A DNA stretch of 64,000 bases from Azolla caroliniana (Eukaryota; Polypodiophyta): positions 15,500,001 through 15,564,000 of the forward strand of contig JBHGNT010000015.1 of assembly GCA_043228905.1 (NCBI GenBank), in the 5' to 3' direction. The notes under the pieces are model-generated. The model made no database searches, was not told the DNA's origin, and worked only from the letters and a program-made list of their open reading frames with translations. Each line of letters opens with the position of its first letter. The stretch's first letter is position 1. This document shows, piece by piece, positions 11,690 to 23,400 of the stretch. Made by a program: the position numbers and the translations under genes.

Positions 11690-14112
11690 TCATAGGTGGC
11701 GACAATAGCGCCTCGATACTCAGCCTCAGTGCTCGACAGAGCCACTGTTGGCTGCTTTTTGCTGCTCCACGCAACAGCCACACTACCTAGGGAAAACATG
11801 TAACCGGAAGTGGATCGGCGATCTAATGCATCGTTGGCCCAATCGGCATCCGTGTAACTGACTAGCTCTTTGGTTATACCTCGCCGGTATAACAGTCCCC
11901 GGTCCTTCGTGCCACTCACATACCATAGTATTCGGTGCGTGCACTAAAGATGCTCTACGGTCGGCTTCTGCATGAATTGGCTAATCACACCGACCGGATA
12001 GCTGATGTCGGGTCGGGGGATGGTCAAATATATAAGGCTTCCGACAATTTTTCCGAACAGTTTCTCATTGTAGGCCGGTCCAGAGTTGGGACAGAGCTTC
12101 TGGTTCCGGTCTAGGGGTGTTGAGACTGGTCGGCATTCTTTCATGCCGAACTTGTACAACATATTTAACACATAGTGCCTTTGTGAGAGAAATATGTCGT
12201 CGGGGGTTCGGATCACCCCGATCCCAAGGAAATAGTGAAGGTCCCCCAGGTCCTTCATCTCAAATGCATCCGACAGTTGGAACTTGACTCGGCTGATTTC
12301 ATCGAGTCCGGGTCTGGTGATGACTAGATCATCAACATACAGCAAGATGCAAACCGGACCGGCCGAACCTTGCCGGATGAACAACGAAGAGTCGGACATG
12401 GAGGCCGCAAACCCCATCTTACGCAACCAATGCGTGATCTTCGCATTCCAAGCTTGGGGGGCTTGCTTCAGGCCATAAAGTGATTTCTTTAGTCGGCATA
12501 CCGCCGACTTATTCATCTCCGACTGAAAACCGAGGGGTTGGGTCAGAAAGACCTCTTCTTCAAGATCGCCTTGAAGAAATGCATTCTTCACATCCATTTC
12601 ATGAAGATGCCACCCCCTTGCCGCAACAACCGCTAGCACCACACAAACCGTCGTCATCTTCGCTACCGGAGCGAAGGTCTCATCGTAGTTGATTCCGTGG
12701 GTCTAAGCGTATCCCTTCGCCACTAACCGGGCCTTGTACTGGTTAACTTAACCGTCGGCATTGTACTTTACCTTGTACACCCACTTGCATCCGATCAGTT
12801 TACAATGACACGGAGGGTCAACCAGGTCCCATGCGTCGTTGGCATCAAGTGCCCACATCTCTTCGTCCATAGCGGCATGCCAATGTGCGTCCTTTGCCGC
12901 TTTTGTGTAGCTCTCCGGCTCACGCACTTCCGCCACCTTGGTCATGTACACATAGTGATGCGCTATGTACTCATTGTACCCTTACCGCGTCACGGGGTTC
13001 TTCTGGCGGGAAGACCGGCGTAACTTGGTATTACCCGGTTTGGGGCCCTTCTTGGCTAGGTCGGACTTCGTTCCCGAAGATCCGCCTTCATCTTTATCGG
13101 AGTCGGATTCACACCGATCCGACTCAGCGTTGTCGGTTTCGTATTCCGGCATTTTCTTCTTCCCTTTCTCTTTGCGTGTGAAACGTCTCCTCGGTTCGTT
13201 GTGCGGGGAGAGCACGACAGAGTCTTTACTACTCGTCGGTTCCTCATCCGATTGGTCATCTCGACTCAGCCGCTCATTCGGTCCACTTAACCGAAATGAG
13301 ATTGGACTCTCTTCTAGAGTGCCGACGTCTTCATCTTCTAACTAGACCGGTTCAGGCTCACTAGCCTCATCCTTTGGTATCGGGTCAGGGTCGGAAGTCG
13401 GAGCCGGTAAGGCATACCATGATGCCGTCTCATCAAACTCAACATCTCGGCTAACTCGGACCTGCTTCGTCGGGGGGTTATAACATTTATACCCCTTTTT
13501 CCCATGCGAGTAACCGACTAGGATGCATTTCTCCGACTTTGCATCCAACTTCCTCTGCTTCTCATCCGGCACATGCACATATGCTATGTTGCCGAATATC
13601 CGAAGGTGTTGCAAATTCGGCTTGCGCCCGAAATACAGCTCATGCGCGGACACCTTGTCAACGATCCGGTTTTGGATATAGACGGTCATCCGGACCGCCT
13701 CCGCCCAGTAGAATTTGGGCATGCTCTTCTCCTCCAGCATCACCCTTGCCGCATCGATAAGTGATCGGTTCTTCCTCTCGGCCACACCGTTTTGCTCCGG
13801 TTTGTATCTGCAGCTGAACTCTTGCCGAATTCCTGTTTGCTGTAGATAATTGTTGAATTGGAAGGAAAAATATTCTTTTCCGCCATCCGACCGCAAGCAC
13901 TTGATCGTCCTCTCCGTTTCCCGTTCAACCAGACATAGTAGGTTCCGGAAACACTCAAAGACTTCGCTCTTCCACTCAATGAGGTAGATCCATGTGTGCC
14001 GGCTATAGTCGTCAATGAAGGAGACGAACTATCGACTCCCGCCAAGGCTAACATTCTGTGCCGGTCCCTATACATCCGAATGAATAAGGTCGAGCTTGTT
14101 ACGGCTACGGTT
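11690..14112 (-). pseudogene. Element C integrase, RT and truncated RNase H
   Basis: The integrase core (14112-13342) retains a readable second half with HELYFGRKPN and the Copia C-terminal region. An acidic, Ser-rich linker covers about 12960-13340. RT (12950-11944) contains LLYVDDLVI near 12330 and YGLKQAP. RNase H (11919-11690) has SYTDADWAND and VALSSTEAEYRGA, then breaks off after IWLQRL, losing the domain end. Stops or frame changes occur near 11940, 12700, 12960, 13340 and 14110. The element cannot make a full polyprotein. Confidence 0.88.
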
Positions 14113-15672
14113 TCATTCGGTGGGAAACAGAAGCCGATGTTGCTTCCCGAGTTGGCAGGCTTCACATATTTGGGCCTTCCGGCCACCGAACTTTAGCAAA
14201 CCGAAAACAACTTCTTTCGTTTGGAGGTCTTGAAGCCTTTGGTAATTGACGTGGATGATGCGCTTGTGCCACAGGTCGATGTCCGATTCAACCTTCTGTC
14301 CTTTGGCGAACAAAGCGGTGCCGACGTCATTGGTGTTGAGGATGAACATCCTCCCGTCTTTGCGCCCTTGCACAATGATTTGGCCCTCTTCCTCGATGAA
14401 GCACCTGAGGTGCGTAAACCGCACCTGCATCCCTTGGTCGACAATCTGTCCAACCGACACCAGGTTCTTCGTGATAGTCGGGACGTGTAACACATTCATC
14501 AGCTTCCCCCTCTGTTCGACGTGGCTCAAAGGGACTTCTCCGACATGCACGATTGGGTGAGGAGTGTCGTCTCTGGTTTCGACAACTCCCGGTTGTTCCG
14601 GTTTCTCCAGGAAGGAGAACCACTCATTGTGGCTTGTCATGTGATTCGACGCACCGGAATCAACATACCATACTTCCTCCGATTTGGAAGTGGTCTTCTT
14701 CATCGAATTTGCCTTGTGCTTCATCACCAAGGTTGGCCCCTTACCAGTCTTCCCTGTTCCGGATCCTTTCGATCCTTGTGCGTAGTGCGAGCTTTGCCAG
14801 TTCTCCCGACCGGTTTTGCCGGATCCAGATCTGTCCGAATCAGTGCGCTTCTTCCAGCACTCGCTTTCTTTGTGGCCCTTTTTGCCACAGTACCAACATT
14901 CTGTGGTGGATTTGTCTTGTTGGACTCCGGCGCCGCCTTGACTCCCCCTGCTTGTGGAAGTCCCGGAACTTCTGTCGGCACGTTCTCTGTGCCTTCTTTC
15001 CTGCTCTTGCCGGCTGCCTCCACCTCGTCCCCCACGCCCACGGGGCCTATCCGCCTCCGTGTACAACATCCGGTTGTCCGATTGAGTGGTCCTGGACCCA
15101 CCCGTGTGGTATTCTTCGACCATCAACATTGATTGCATGTCGAAGAAGGTCGGTGGTTTCTCCCGGGTGCAGATCGCTGTCTGGATTGGCTCGTACCTTT
15201 GCGCTAGAGCACCAAGGCAGATTTGCACCATTTCGTCTTCGTCCACTATCACGTTGATGGACCCGAGCGCATCGCAAATCTCCTTTATTTTGGTGGTGTA
15301 GTCCGTAACTAACATATCTCTTTGTCGGATGTTGTTCAGCTCTTGCCGAAGCTGCAACTTACGGGCTGTGGTACTTGCGGCGAAAATCTTACGCAGATTT
15401 TCCCAGGCCTCCTTTGGCGTCTTTGCATCCCTGATGTAGCCGAGCATTTGGTCGTGCACACAGGACGTGATGCAGTATAATACTCGGCTCGCTCCTTGCT
15501 CCCATATCGGGAAGTCCTTGTGTCCAGGCTCTGGTGGTACCTCATTCGTTCCTTCCACGAAACTCCAATACCCATGCCCCAGTAGGTACTGGTGCATTTT
15601 GTATGACCAGGACGCGTAGTTGCTCCGGTCGAGCTTCTCTGTAGGAAGTGAACTCGCCATACCTTTGTCCAT
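14113..15672 (-). CDS. Element C gag, protease and pre-integrase frame
   Basis: A 519-codon open frame starting MDKGMASSLP about 90 bp after the PBS. Residues 1-190 are a UBN2-type Copia gag (capsid). An Arg/Gly-rich segment (about 205-240) and a CCHC zinc knuckle CWYCGKKGHKESEC (about 260) bind RNA. The aspartic protease signature VDSGASNHMTSH is near residue 345. The GAG-pre-integrase domain with its His/Cys zinc site (LWHKRIIHV to CEACQLGKQH) closes the frame. The natural product would be one gag-pol polyprotein; this frame ends early because of a lesion at the start of integrase. Confidence 0.88.
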   Translation of the reverse strand: MDKGMASSLPTEKLDRSNYASWSYKMHQYLLGHGYWSFVEGTNEVPPEPGHKDFPIWEQGASRVLYCITSCVHDQMLGYIRDAKTPKEAWENLRKIFAASTTARKLQLRQELNNIRQRDMLVTDYTTKIKEICDALGSINVIVDEDEMVQICLGALAQRYEPIQTAICTREKPPTFFDMQSMLMVEEYHTGGSRTTQSDNRMLYTEADRPRGRGGRGGGSRQEQERRHRERADRSSGTSTSRGSQGGAGVQQDKSTTECWYCGKKGHKESECWKKRTDSDRSGSGKTGRENWQSSHYAQGSKGSGTGKTGKGPTLVMKHKANSMKKTTSKSEEVWYVDSGASNHMTSHNEWFSFLEKPEQPGVVETRDDTPHPIVHVGEVPLSHVEQRGKLMNVLHVPTITKNLVSVGQIVDQGMQVRFTHLRCFIEEEGQIIVQGRKDGRMFILNTNDVGTALFAKGQKVESDIDLWHKRIIHVNYQRLQDLQTKEVVFGLLKFGGRKAQICEACQLGKQHRLLFPTE

Positions 15673-15761
15673 ATTTTCCTCTATCTACTGTTCTGTTCTC
15701 ACAACCTGTAGGGTTTGTCTTGCGAAGGCGAATGTCGGCTGCAGAGGTCTTCAACCCTCGC

Positions 15762-15773
15762 GCTCTGATACCA
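15762..15773 (-). other. Element C primer-binding site (initiator-Met tRNA)
   Basis: The minus strand reads TGGTATCAGAGC, immediately inside the 5' LTR. Confidence 0.9.
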
Positions 15774-16044
15774 TGTGAGAGATTATGTGCGGAAGCGTAA
15801 GACAACAGCTTGGATGCGTAGCAGCAGAGAGAGAGAGAGAGAGAGAATAATACACAGAATATAGAGAGTACTTGGGAGAGACAGAGAGAGCAGAACGTTT
15901 GAATCTCTTACAAAACAATAATCATTCTTTGTACATGAAACGTGCTCAACAACACTATTTATACAAGTCCTAAGAGGACTGATAGAAGTACCACGTACTT
16001 CAATGCTCACTCGAGCGTCTGGCACTGACTACGAGACTATTAAC
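15774..16044 (-). repeat. Element C 5' LTR, inner part
   Basis: Matches the corresponding part of 10802-11245. It is cut by element D after TTAAC (16040-16044) and continues at 28491-28655. Confidence 0.88.
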
Positions 16045-16652
16045 TGTTAGGAATTGACGCTTACAAACCTTCACCTCTCGGCCACAACCGAGGAAACACG
16101 AATCAATGCAGCAGTAAACGAAAAACACAGAGAGAGACTCGAATGCACAGGGTTTAGCGTGGAAAACCCTAGACGGGAAAAACCACGGGAGTGCAAGACT
16201 CCAACTATCAGTATACGCAGGGAATGTACAATGGCGAGCTGCAAGGCGACGACCTTGAGCTCGCTGTCCTCGCCACAGGCGGCGGTATTACACAGAGGCG
16301 TCGACCTCTTCCTTTCTCTCTCTCTCTCACTCTTTCTCTCGGCTGCTCTCACTTCGCTCCCTCTAAGTGGAAAACAGAAAAATGAGCAACAACTACAAAA
16401 CTGTTTGCCCTAAGTCATATTTATACACATATGACTTTCGGGCTATTTACAAATATAGCCTCAAGGGCCCTTGGCAAACATATTCACAAATATGTCCCCG
16501 CATCCGGATCTCTCTCCGGGTACATTCGTCATCCGGCTCCGTAGCCGGGGTCTTCATCATCTGGATCCGGAACCGGGTCTTCATCATCCAGGTCTTCATT
16601 CCCGATTCCCGGACATCCGACCATCCCATCCGGAGGGACCGTAATCCCAACA
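16045..16652 (-). repeat. Element D 3' LTR
   Basis: 608 bp; plus-strand ends TGTTAGGAAT and TCCCAACA. It contains the inverted repeat AAGTCATAT/ATATGACTT (about 16412-16437), whose loop carries the minus-strand TATA box, and a second hairpin GGCTAT/ATAGCC just beside it. A PPT-like purine run (minus strand) follows at 16653-16670. Confidence 0.92.
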
Positions 16653-16662
16653 GACTCCCCCT

Positions 16663-19658
16663 TCACTTCGGCATGGGATGTCTTTCCAGTCCGACCCTCT
16701 TCCGGCACGCTTCCAGCTTGTCGGGTGTGAGCACTTTGGTCAGTATATCTAACCCGTTCTCGTCCGTGTGGATCTTCGTTAGCACGAACTCCTGGTCTTC
16801 TATCCTTTCCCGGATCCAGTGATATCTTCGCTGGATGTGCTTCGTCCGGGAGTGATAGGCCGCGTTCTTCGCAAGGTGGATGGCACTCTGATTGTCGCAG
16901 TAGAGTCGGTACTCCTCCTGCCGGATACCGAGCTCTCTAATGAAGTCCTTCATCCATATTATTTCCTTGCCGGCTTCAACAGCCGCCATGTACTCCGCCT
17001 CCGTGGTTGACAACGCAACCGTCTTCTGCAGCCTCGACTGCCACGAAACAGCTCCCCCTGCATACGTCATCACATACCCTGATGTGAACCGGCTGGTATC
17101 TGCATCAGCCGACATATCCGAATCGGTAAAGCCGTTGAGTTCGGGCTTACCGGAGCCGAATCGGAGGCACACGTTTGCCGTGCCCTTCAGGTATCGGAGT
17201 ATCCACTTGGCCGCGTTCCAGTGCTCTTTGCCGGGATTGCTCATGTACCGGCTCACCACTCCGACTGCATATCCTATGTCCGGTCTTGTACACACCATTG
17301 CGTACATCAAGCTTCCGACGGCAGAGGCATATGGTACTTTCATCATGTCCTCCTTCTCAGCCTTTGTCTTGGGACTTTGCTTGCTGGACAACTTGCAGTT
17401 TGCTGGGAGGGTTGACCCGACCGGTCTTGCTTCCGACATGTTGAACCAGTGAAGCACCTTTGTCACGTACTTCTCCTGTGACAGCCACAACTGCTTCTTC
17501 TTCCGGTCCCGGATGATGTGCATCCCTAGTATTTGCCTCGCCGGACCCAGGTCCTTCATTGAGAAGGTTCGGTGAAGCGCTTTCTTTAGCATCCGTATCT
17601 TGACCTGGTCCCGTCCGACGATCAACATGTCGTCCACGTACAGGAGGAGTATTAGAAAGTCTCCTCCTTCGAACTTCTTCACAAACACGCAGTGATTGGA
17701 CTGCGTTTTGTGGTACCCTTCGTTGGTCATGAAGGAGTCGAACTTCCGGTACCACTGCCGGGGAGCCTGCTTCAGTCCGTAAAGGCTCTTCTTCAACCGG
17801 CATACCAAGTGCTCCTTCCCTTTCTTCTCGAATCCTTCCGGTTGCTGCATGTAGATCTCTTCTTCGAGGTCACCGTGAAGGAATGCCGTCTTCACGTCCA
17901 TCTGTTCTACCTCGAGGTCCATGCTTGCCGCTATGCTCAACACCGTCCGGATGGAGGTCATCTTCACTACCGGGGCAAATATCTCGTCGAAGTCGACGCC
18001 CTTCTTCTGCTGGAACCCCTTCACCACGATCCTGGCTTTGTATCTCGGGGGGTTTCCGGCATCTCCCGGTTTCAGCTTGAACACCCACTTGTTTCGAAGT
18101 GCCCGCTTTCCTTTCGGCAAATCCACAAGTTCATATGTGTGGTTCTCATGCAGGGAATCCATCTCCTCCTGCATGGCACTTAACCACCTGCGGCTATGGG
18201 TGTCAAGCTTTGCTTCTTCAAAACTCTCCGGCTCCCCCTCGTCGGTTAGCAGCACATGCTCTGGTTCCGGAAATCTCCGGGGGGCCCTTCTCTCTCTTAG
18301 AGGATATCTCCGTTCCGGAGCTTCGGTAACTGGCTCCTCCGTTTCCTCTTCATCCGAATCCATTTCGGGATCGGGGCCAGTTCCGGTATCAGTTTCATCT
18401 TCCTCGGCCGGTTCTGTTTCTTCACCGTCTTCGGCCGGATCCTCGAGTGCTAACCGGTCCCTTGCCGGTCGGGACTGCTCCTCGTAGAGTTGATCCTCAC
18501 CGGTCGACTTGGAGCTCTTCATCTTCTTCTCCGACTCCCAATCGGCGAGTGTTTTGTCCTCCATGAAGATGATATCACGACTCCGGAATATCTTTTTGTC
18601 GACCGGGTCCCATACTCGGTAGCCGAACTCGTCATCACCGTAACCGAGGAATATGCATGGCCGGGTCTTTGGATCTAGCTTTCCTCTCCGGTCCTTTGCC
18701 ACATGCACATATGCGAGACACCCGAACACCTTCAGATGCCGGTAGGATACTTCCCTACCGGTCCACACTCTCTGCGGCGTGTTTCCGTCCAAAGGTACTG
18801 AGGGTGATCTGTTTATCACATATGTCGCCATCGACATTGCCTCAGCCCAAAACCCCTTGGGTAATTTCGCATGCGCCAGCATACTCCGGACCCTCTCCAT
18901 TATGGTCCGGTTCATCCTCTCGGCCAGCCCGTTCAGTTCCGGCGTCTTCGGCACAGTGAACTCGAGCCGGATTCCCTTCGAGCGACAGTACTCCTCGAAC
19001 TGCCCCCGGTATTCCCCTCCGTTATCCGCTCGTATCGCTTTCAGCTTCTTGCCGGATTCCCTTTCCACTCTCGCGTGGAGTTCTTTGAAAACGCACAACA
19101 CTTGGTCCTTTGTCTTCAACGGTGCCGTCCACAGCTTCCGGCTGTGGTCATCAATGAATGTCACGAAGTACTGGGCTCCGCCATGTGACTTCGTTTCTAC
19201 TTGACACACGTCAGTGTGCACCAACTCCAATGGTGCGCTACGTCTCGTCGGTGGCCTTGAGTGGAAGGAGGGTCGGTTCTGCTTACCGGCCAGGCAATCG
19301 GTGCACTTCTCCAGGTGCACGTGCTTCACTGGAATAAGGTTGTCTTCTGCAAGCCTCTTCATCCCCTTCTCACTCATGTGGCACAGTCTCTTGTGCCACA
19401 GCTCACCGGCAGTGTCGGCTGCCACGTTCAACTCCTCCGGACACAACCAGGCATTCATAAGGTACAGTGTGTTGACTTTCCGGGCCCGAGCCACTATCAG
19501 GCTCCCCTTGCTGAATTTCATTACGCAGTTCCGGATGCTACCTGTGTAGCCTTCATCGTCTAGCCTCCCGGCCGAAATCAGGTTCAATCGAACCTCCGGA
19601 ACGTGTCGGACATCCTTCAGCAACATTTTGCATCCGGTCGAGGTTGTCAACCACACGT
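16663..19658 (-). pseudogene. Element D pol: pre-integrase, integrase, RT, RNase H
   Basis: An open frame of about 1000 codons. In order: end of protease and GAG-pre-integrase with LWHKRLCHMS and CTDCLAGKQNR; integrase core with the catalytic Asp in HTDVCQVETKS, the second Asp in RADNGGEY and Glu in NGLAERMNR; an acidic Glu-rich linker; RT with LLYVDDMLIVG (near plus 17640); RNase H with GFTDSDMSAD and VALSTTEAEYMAA, ending close to the PPT. All catalytic residues that I can check are present. It is called a pseudogene only because its 5' part (26785-27875) is separated by E and carries a nonsense codon. Upstream of 19658 the frame runs into E's LTR, which is not part of the gene. Confidence 0.92.
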
Positions 19659-20356
19659 TGTCGGGGTTGCTACGCCCTTGCGTGCTGAAAGGAGGAGGGA
19701 CCACGGGGGTCTTGGACCGAAGAGCAAGAGGGAGAGGAGTAAGAGCGAGAGACCCGATTACACAGAACCGAAGATTGCATAGGGACACGGCCCAACGAAC
19801 AGAGATCACAAATAAACGCCGACGCAGATGGACGCAACAACGAAAGATATGTACTTATGAATGCAAGAAAATAACAGACTAAAGTATTACAACCCACGGT
19901 GGGGCACGAAATAGATACTAACGAAAACGAACAGGGCGGCGAACAGATGCCGACCCCTGTATGTCGCGACGCACAGAAAGGGAAAACAGGTCGGAGGTGC
20001 TGTAGGACGCGCTCGGGGCGTTCCACGGAACAGCGCAAGCCTCCTCGAAACCTGCACAGGTACGCGATGGAGCAGAAGGCAGAGAAGGCAGGAGTGAGAG
20101 AGAAGCTCCGAAATCGGTTTGGCAGCACTTCGTCCTCTCCGCGCGAGATATCCCCCTTCTAGTCTTCCTCTTCCTTTTTTTTTAGCCCCCCAAGAGGCCG
20201 TTTGGCATTAACTGCATACCAACCGAATCTACCCACCTAGGATCCTCGTATGTACCTACTTCGTCCTTAGGTACTTCTTGGCGCGCGTGTGTGTGTAGAG
20301 CCGTTTCCCACGCCTTGTTCCTCCGATTCCTCTTGTGGGCGGTTTTCTTCACGACA
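19659..20356 (-). repeat. Element E 3' LTR
   Basis: 698 bp, TGTC to GACA on the plus strand. The outer end carries the block GGGACCACGGGGGTCTTGGA, also found in the LTRs of G and in altered form in M and H. Confidence 0.95.
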
Positions 20357-20369
20357 TCCGCCCCCACCT
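20357..20369 (-). other. Element E polypurine tract
   Basis: The minus strand reads AGGTGGGGGCGGA directly before the 3' LTR. G and M have related tracts at the same place. Confidence 0.8.
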
Positions 20370-20428
20370 AACCGCGCATCCACCGGCATGCGCCAAATTA
20401 AGTTGGCACGGAGAAAACCGGCCCGCCT

Positions 20429-23400
20429 TTACTCTTCACCTGCCGGCCCTTCCTCGGCCTCGGATCGGTCGTCGCTGCTGTCCAGGAGAATCGGGTCGGG
20501 TTCGTCGTCGTGCCGCTTCTTGAAAGCTTTGATCCTCTTCCCGGCCACGGGTATCGCTATTCTCGTGCCGTCGAGTTCCGCCAGATGATACGTCCCGTTG
20601 TCGTTGGCGCTCTGTACCGTATACGGCCCGAACCATCTCCGTGCGAACTTCCGCGTTGCTCGGTGCTGGTTGTCGAGGCTGCTGTCGTAGATGAGCACCC
20701 AGTCACCTTGTTCGATCTTCTTCGGTCGGAGTCGGTGCGTTCGGTCGAACCTGGCTTTGTTCTTTATCCTCGCCACTCGGATCCTTTCTGCAGCCGTCTC
20801 CACGTCCTCCGGTCTCCGTTCGAGTTGTCGTATACGCGCTGCCAACAACTCCTCCCGGCTCATCTCGTCCCTCCAGTCGACCGTTGCCCATGAGGAGATT
20901 GTTCGTTCCATCGGCATGATCGGCCCCTGGCCGAACATGAGCTCTGTCGGCATGTACCCGGTTACCGAACTGTGCGTAGTCCGGTCGGCCCACAAAGCAT
21001 AAGGTAGAAGTCGCGGCCAGTTACCGACTTGGCCTCCGCATGCCCGAACCAGCGCTTTAACGATCGGCCCGTGTCCGCGCTCCACCTTTCCATTCGCCTC
21101 CGGGTTGTACGCAGTGGTGAGCGAGAGTTTGACTCCCAGCCGATCGAACAGCTCCGCGGCTTCCTCGGCGTCCAACTCCCCTCGGTCAGCCACGATCTTC
21201 CCGACGCACCCGTACCGGCATATCACGTCCTCGATCAGGAACCGACACACGGCCGCGGTCGTCTTGTTCTGAAGGGCTCGGCCTTCCACCTGGTTCGTCA
21301 GGTCTTCCCGCGCTAGGACCAGATACCGCATCTGTCCTACCCCCATCGGCATCGTCACCAGATCTACCATCCATTTGAAATGGATGGCCGGAGGGTACGT
21401 AGGGTGAAGCTCGTCTCGATGTCGGACTATGGAGTGCATCTGGCAGCTCTCGCAAGTTGTCACGAACCGATGCACGTCCTGGTACAATCCCGGCCACCAG
21501 TACTTCCCCTTCAGCTTCTCAAATGTCGCCCACGTTCCACGGTGTCCAGCCCAAGGGCTGTCGTGGTAGGCCGCCAGTAGCTCCTCCTGTTCTTCCTTCA
21601 TCGCCACCACCCGGAGCGGGACGCCATTCCTCTTCTTCGGGTGCTTCCACAAATGCCCATCTCGGAGAAAGAATCGATATGCTTTCTTCCGGATCCGGTT
21701 GGCCTCGTCCTTCGTCCATGACGCATCGGGCGTCATTGTCTTCAAAAACCCGCCGATCTGCAGCCACTCCCCGTCGTACTTGCTCGCGTCGAACTCATTA
21801 AGCGCCGGAGTGCTCATCCCGTCGGTCGTTATGTATGCCGCCTCGAAGAAATCCACGCCGACTTCTTCGTCTTCCGAAACCATGCCGCCCTCGTCGTCGA
21901 ACCTCGCCCTCGAAAGCATGTCGGCCATGGCGTTGTCTTTCCCGGAAATGTGTCGTATTTCCGGGTCCAGGGACTTGATGTACGCTATCCACCTGAGCAT
22001 CGCCAGGTCCGGAGTCGCGCATCCGGAAACCATACCGAGAATCGGCAGGCAATCCGTCTCGATGATCACTTCTGTCCCTATCAGGTAGTCTTTGTCGGCC
22101 TTAACCGCCGAAACAATACCCCAGAGTTCGCGTTTAACCTGGGCGTATCCTTGCTGCCGTTCACTGAGGACTTTCGCGCCGAATCGGATCGGAAACCGAT
22201 TGCCGTCCTCGTCTTCCTGGTTCACGACCCATCCGATCCCGGTCGGACTGGTATCCACCGTTATGAATACCGGGGTACCCTTCCCGTATACCGCCTTCCG
22301 GAGTGCCGGTGCCGCTGCAAGGGCCTCTTTCAGCTTCCGGACCGATTCCGCGTGCTCGTCTAGCCATTCGAACCTTCGCCCCTTTTTCAGCAACCCGTAC
22401 AGTGGCTCCGCGACGTGTGCGTAATGCGGGATCCATATGTGGTAGAACGCGCATGCCCCCAGGAATCTCCGTACTTCCGTGACCGAGCTGCAGTCGGGCT
22501 TCATCGCGGAGATGGCTTCTACCTTTGCCGGAGACGGTTTCCGGCCATATGGTCCGCACAGGTGTCCGACCACCATGATTTCTGACTGCCCGAAGGCCGA
22601 CTTTTCCCCGGAGAAGGTGAGTCTCGCATCCTCTAGCCTTTGCAGCACCTTCTCGCAGTCGTCGATGTGCGTCGCCACGAATCGCCGGCATCCGTCCGGC
22701 CCGATCGTCTCGTCCTTTTCTTCCACCGGGCATCCCTTGATCGGGATGTCGTCCAGAAACGGCATGGTGATGTCCGGGATACAGTCCCTCAGAACCTTGT
22801 TCATCGCATTCACCATGTGGGCCACCGAGTTGGTCCCTCCTTGCAGCAGTGTACACATCCGAACTAGGCCGAGGGGAGTTCGCATCGTCGTAATGTCTCT
22901 GCTCTCCACGGCTAGCTGGAACTGGTCGTACCCTGAGTATAGATCCCCGACCGAGTAAATTGACCTTCCGGCGAAGGCCTCCGCGAACTCGTCTATGGTC
23001 GGTCCGATCCCTGCGTTCCGAATGGTCACTCGATTGACCGGCTGCAGGTCCTGGATGAAGCGCAACGAACCGTTTTTCTTCGGTACGGTAAACCATCGAT
23101 TCGAATATGGGGCGCTCGACGGCTCGAGAATTCCCATATCAACTTTCTGCCTCAGCAGCTCCATCAACTTCGGGATGTGAGCTCTCGGAACCGGGATTGG
23201 CTTGAGATTCCATGGTACGTGCGGTACCGTGAATATCACCATCGGCTCCACGATCGTCGGGTCAACGCACCCGATTTCCTCCGGCGAGAATGCGAAGGCT
23301 TTCCCGTGCCTTCCGAGCATTCTCCGAAACCGGTCTTCTTCCGCCGGCAGTAGGAACCCGCCCCCACCGATTTTGAGCTCTCGGAGCGTCTCGTCGGTGA

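Noticed and set aside
17921-18487. 188-codon Ser-rich plus-strand frame
   Set aside because: Antisense of element D's integrase-RT linker, whose Glu/Pro codons read as Ser-rich on the other strand.
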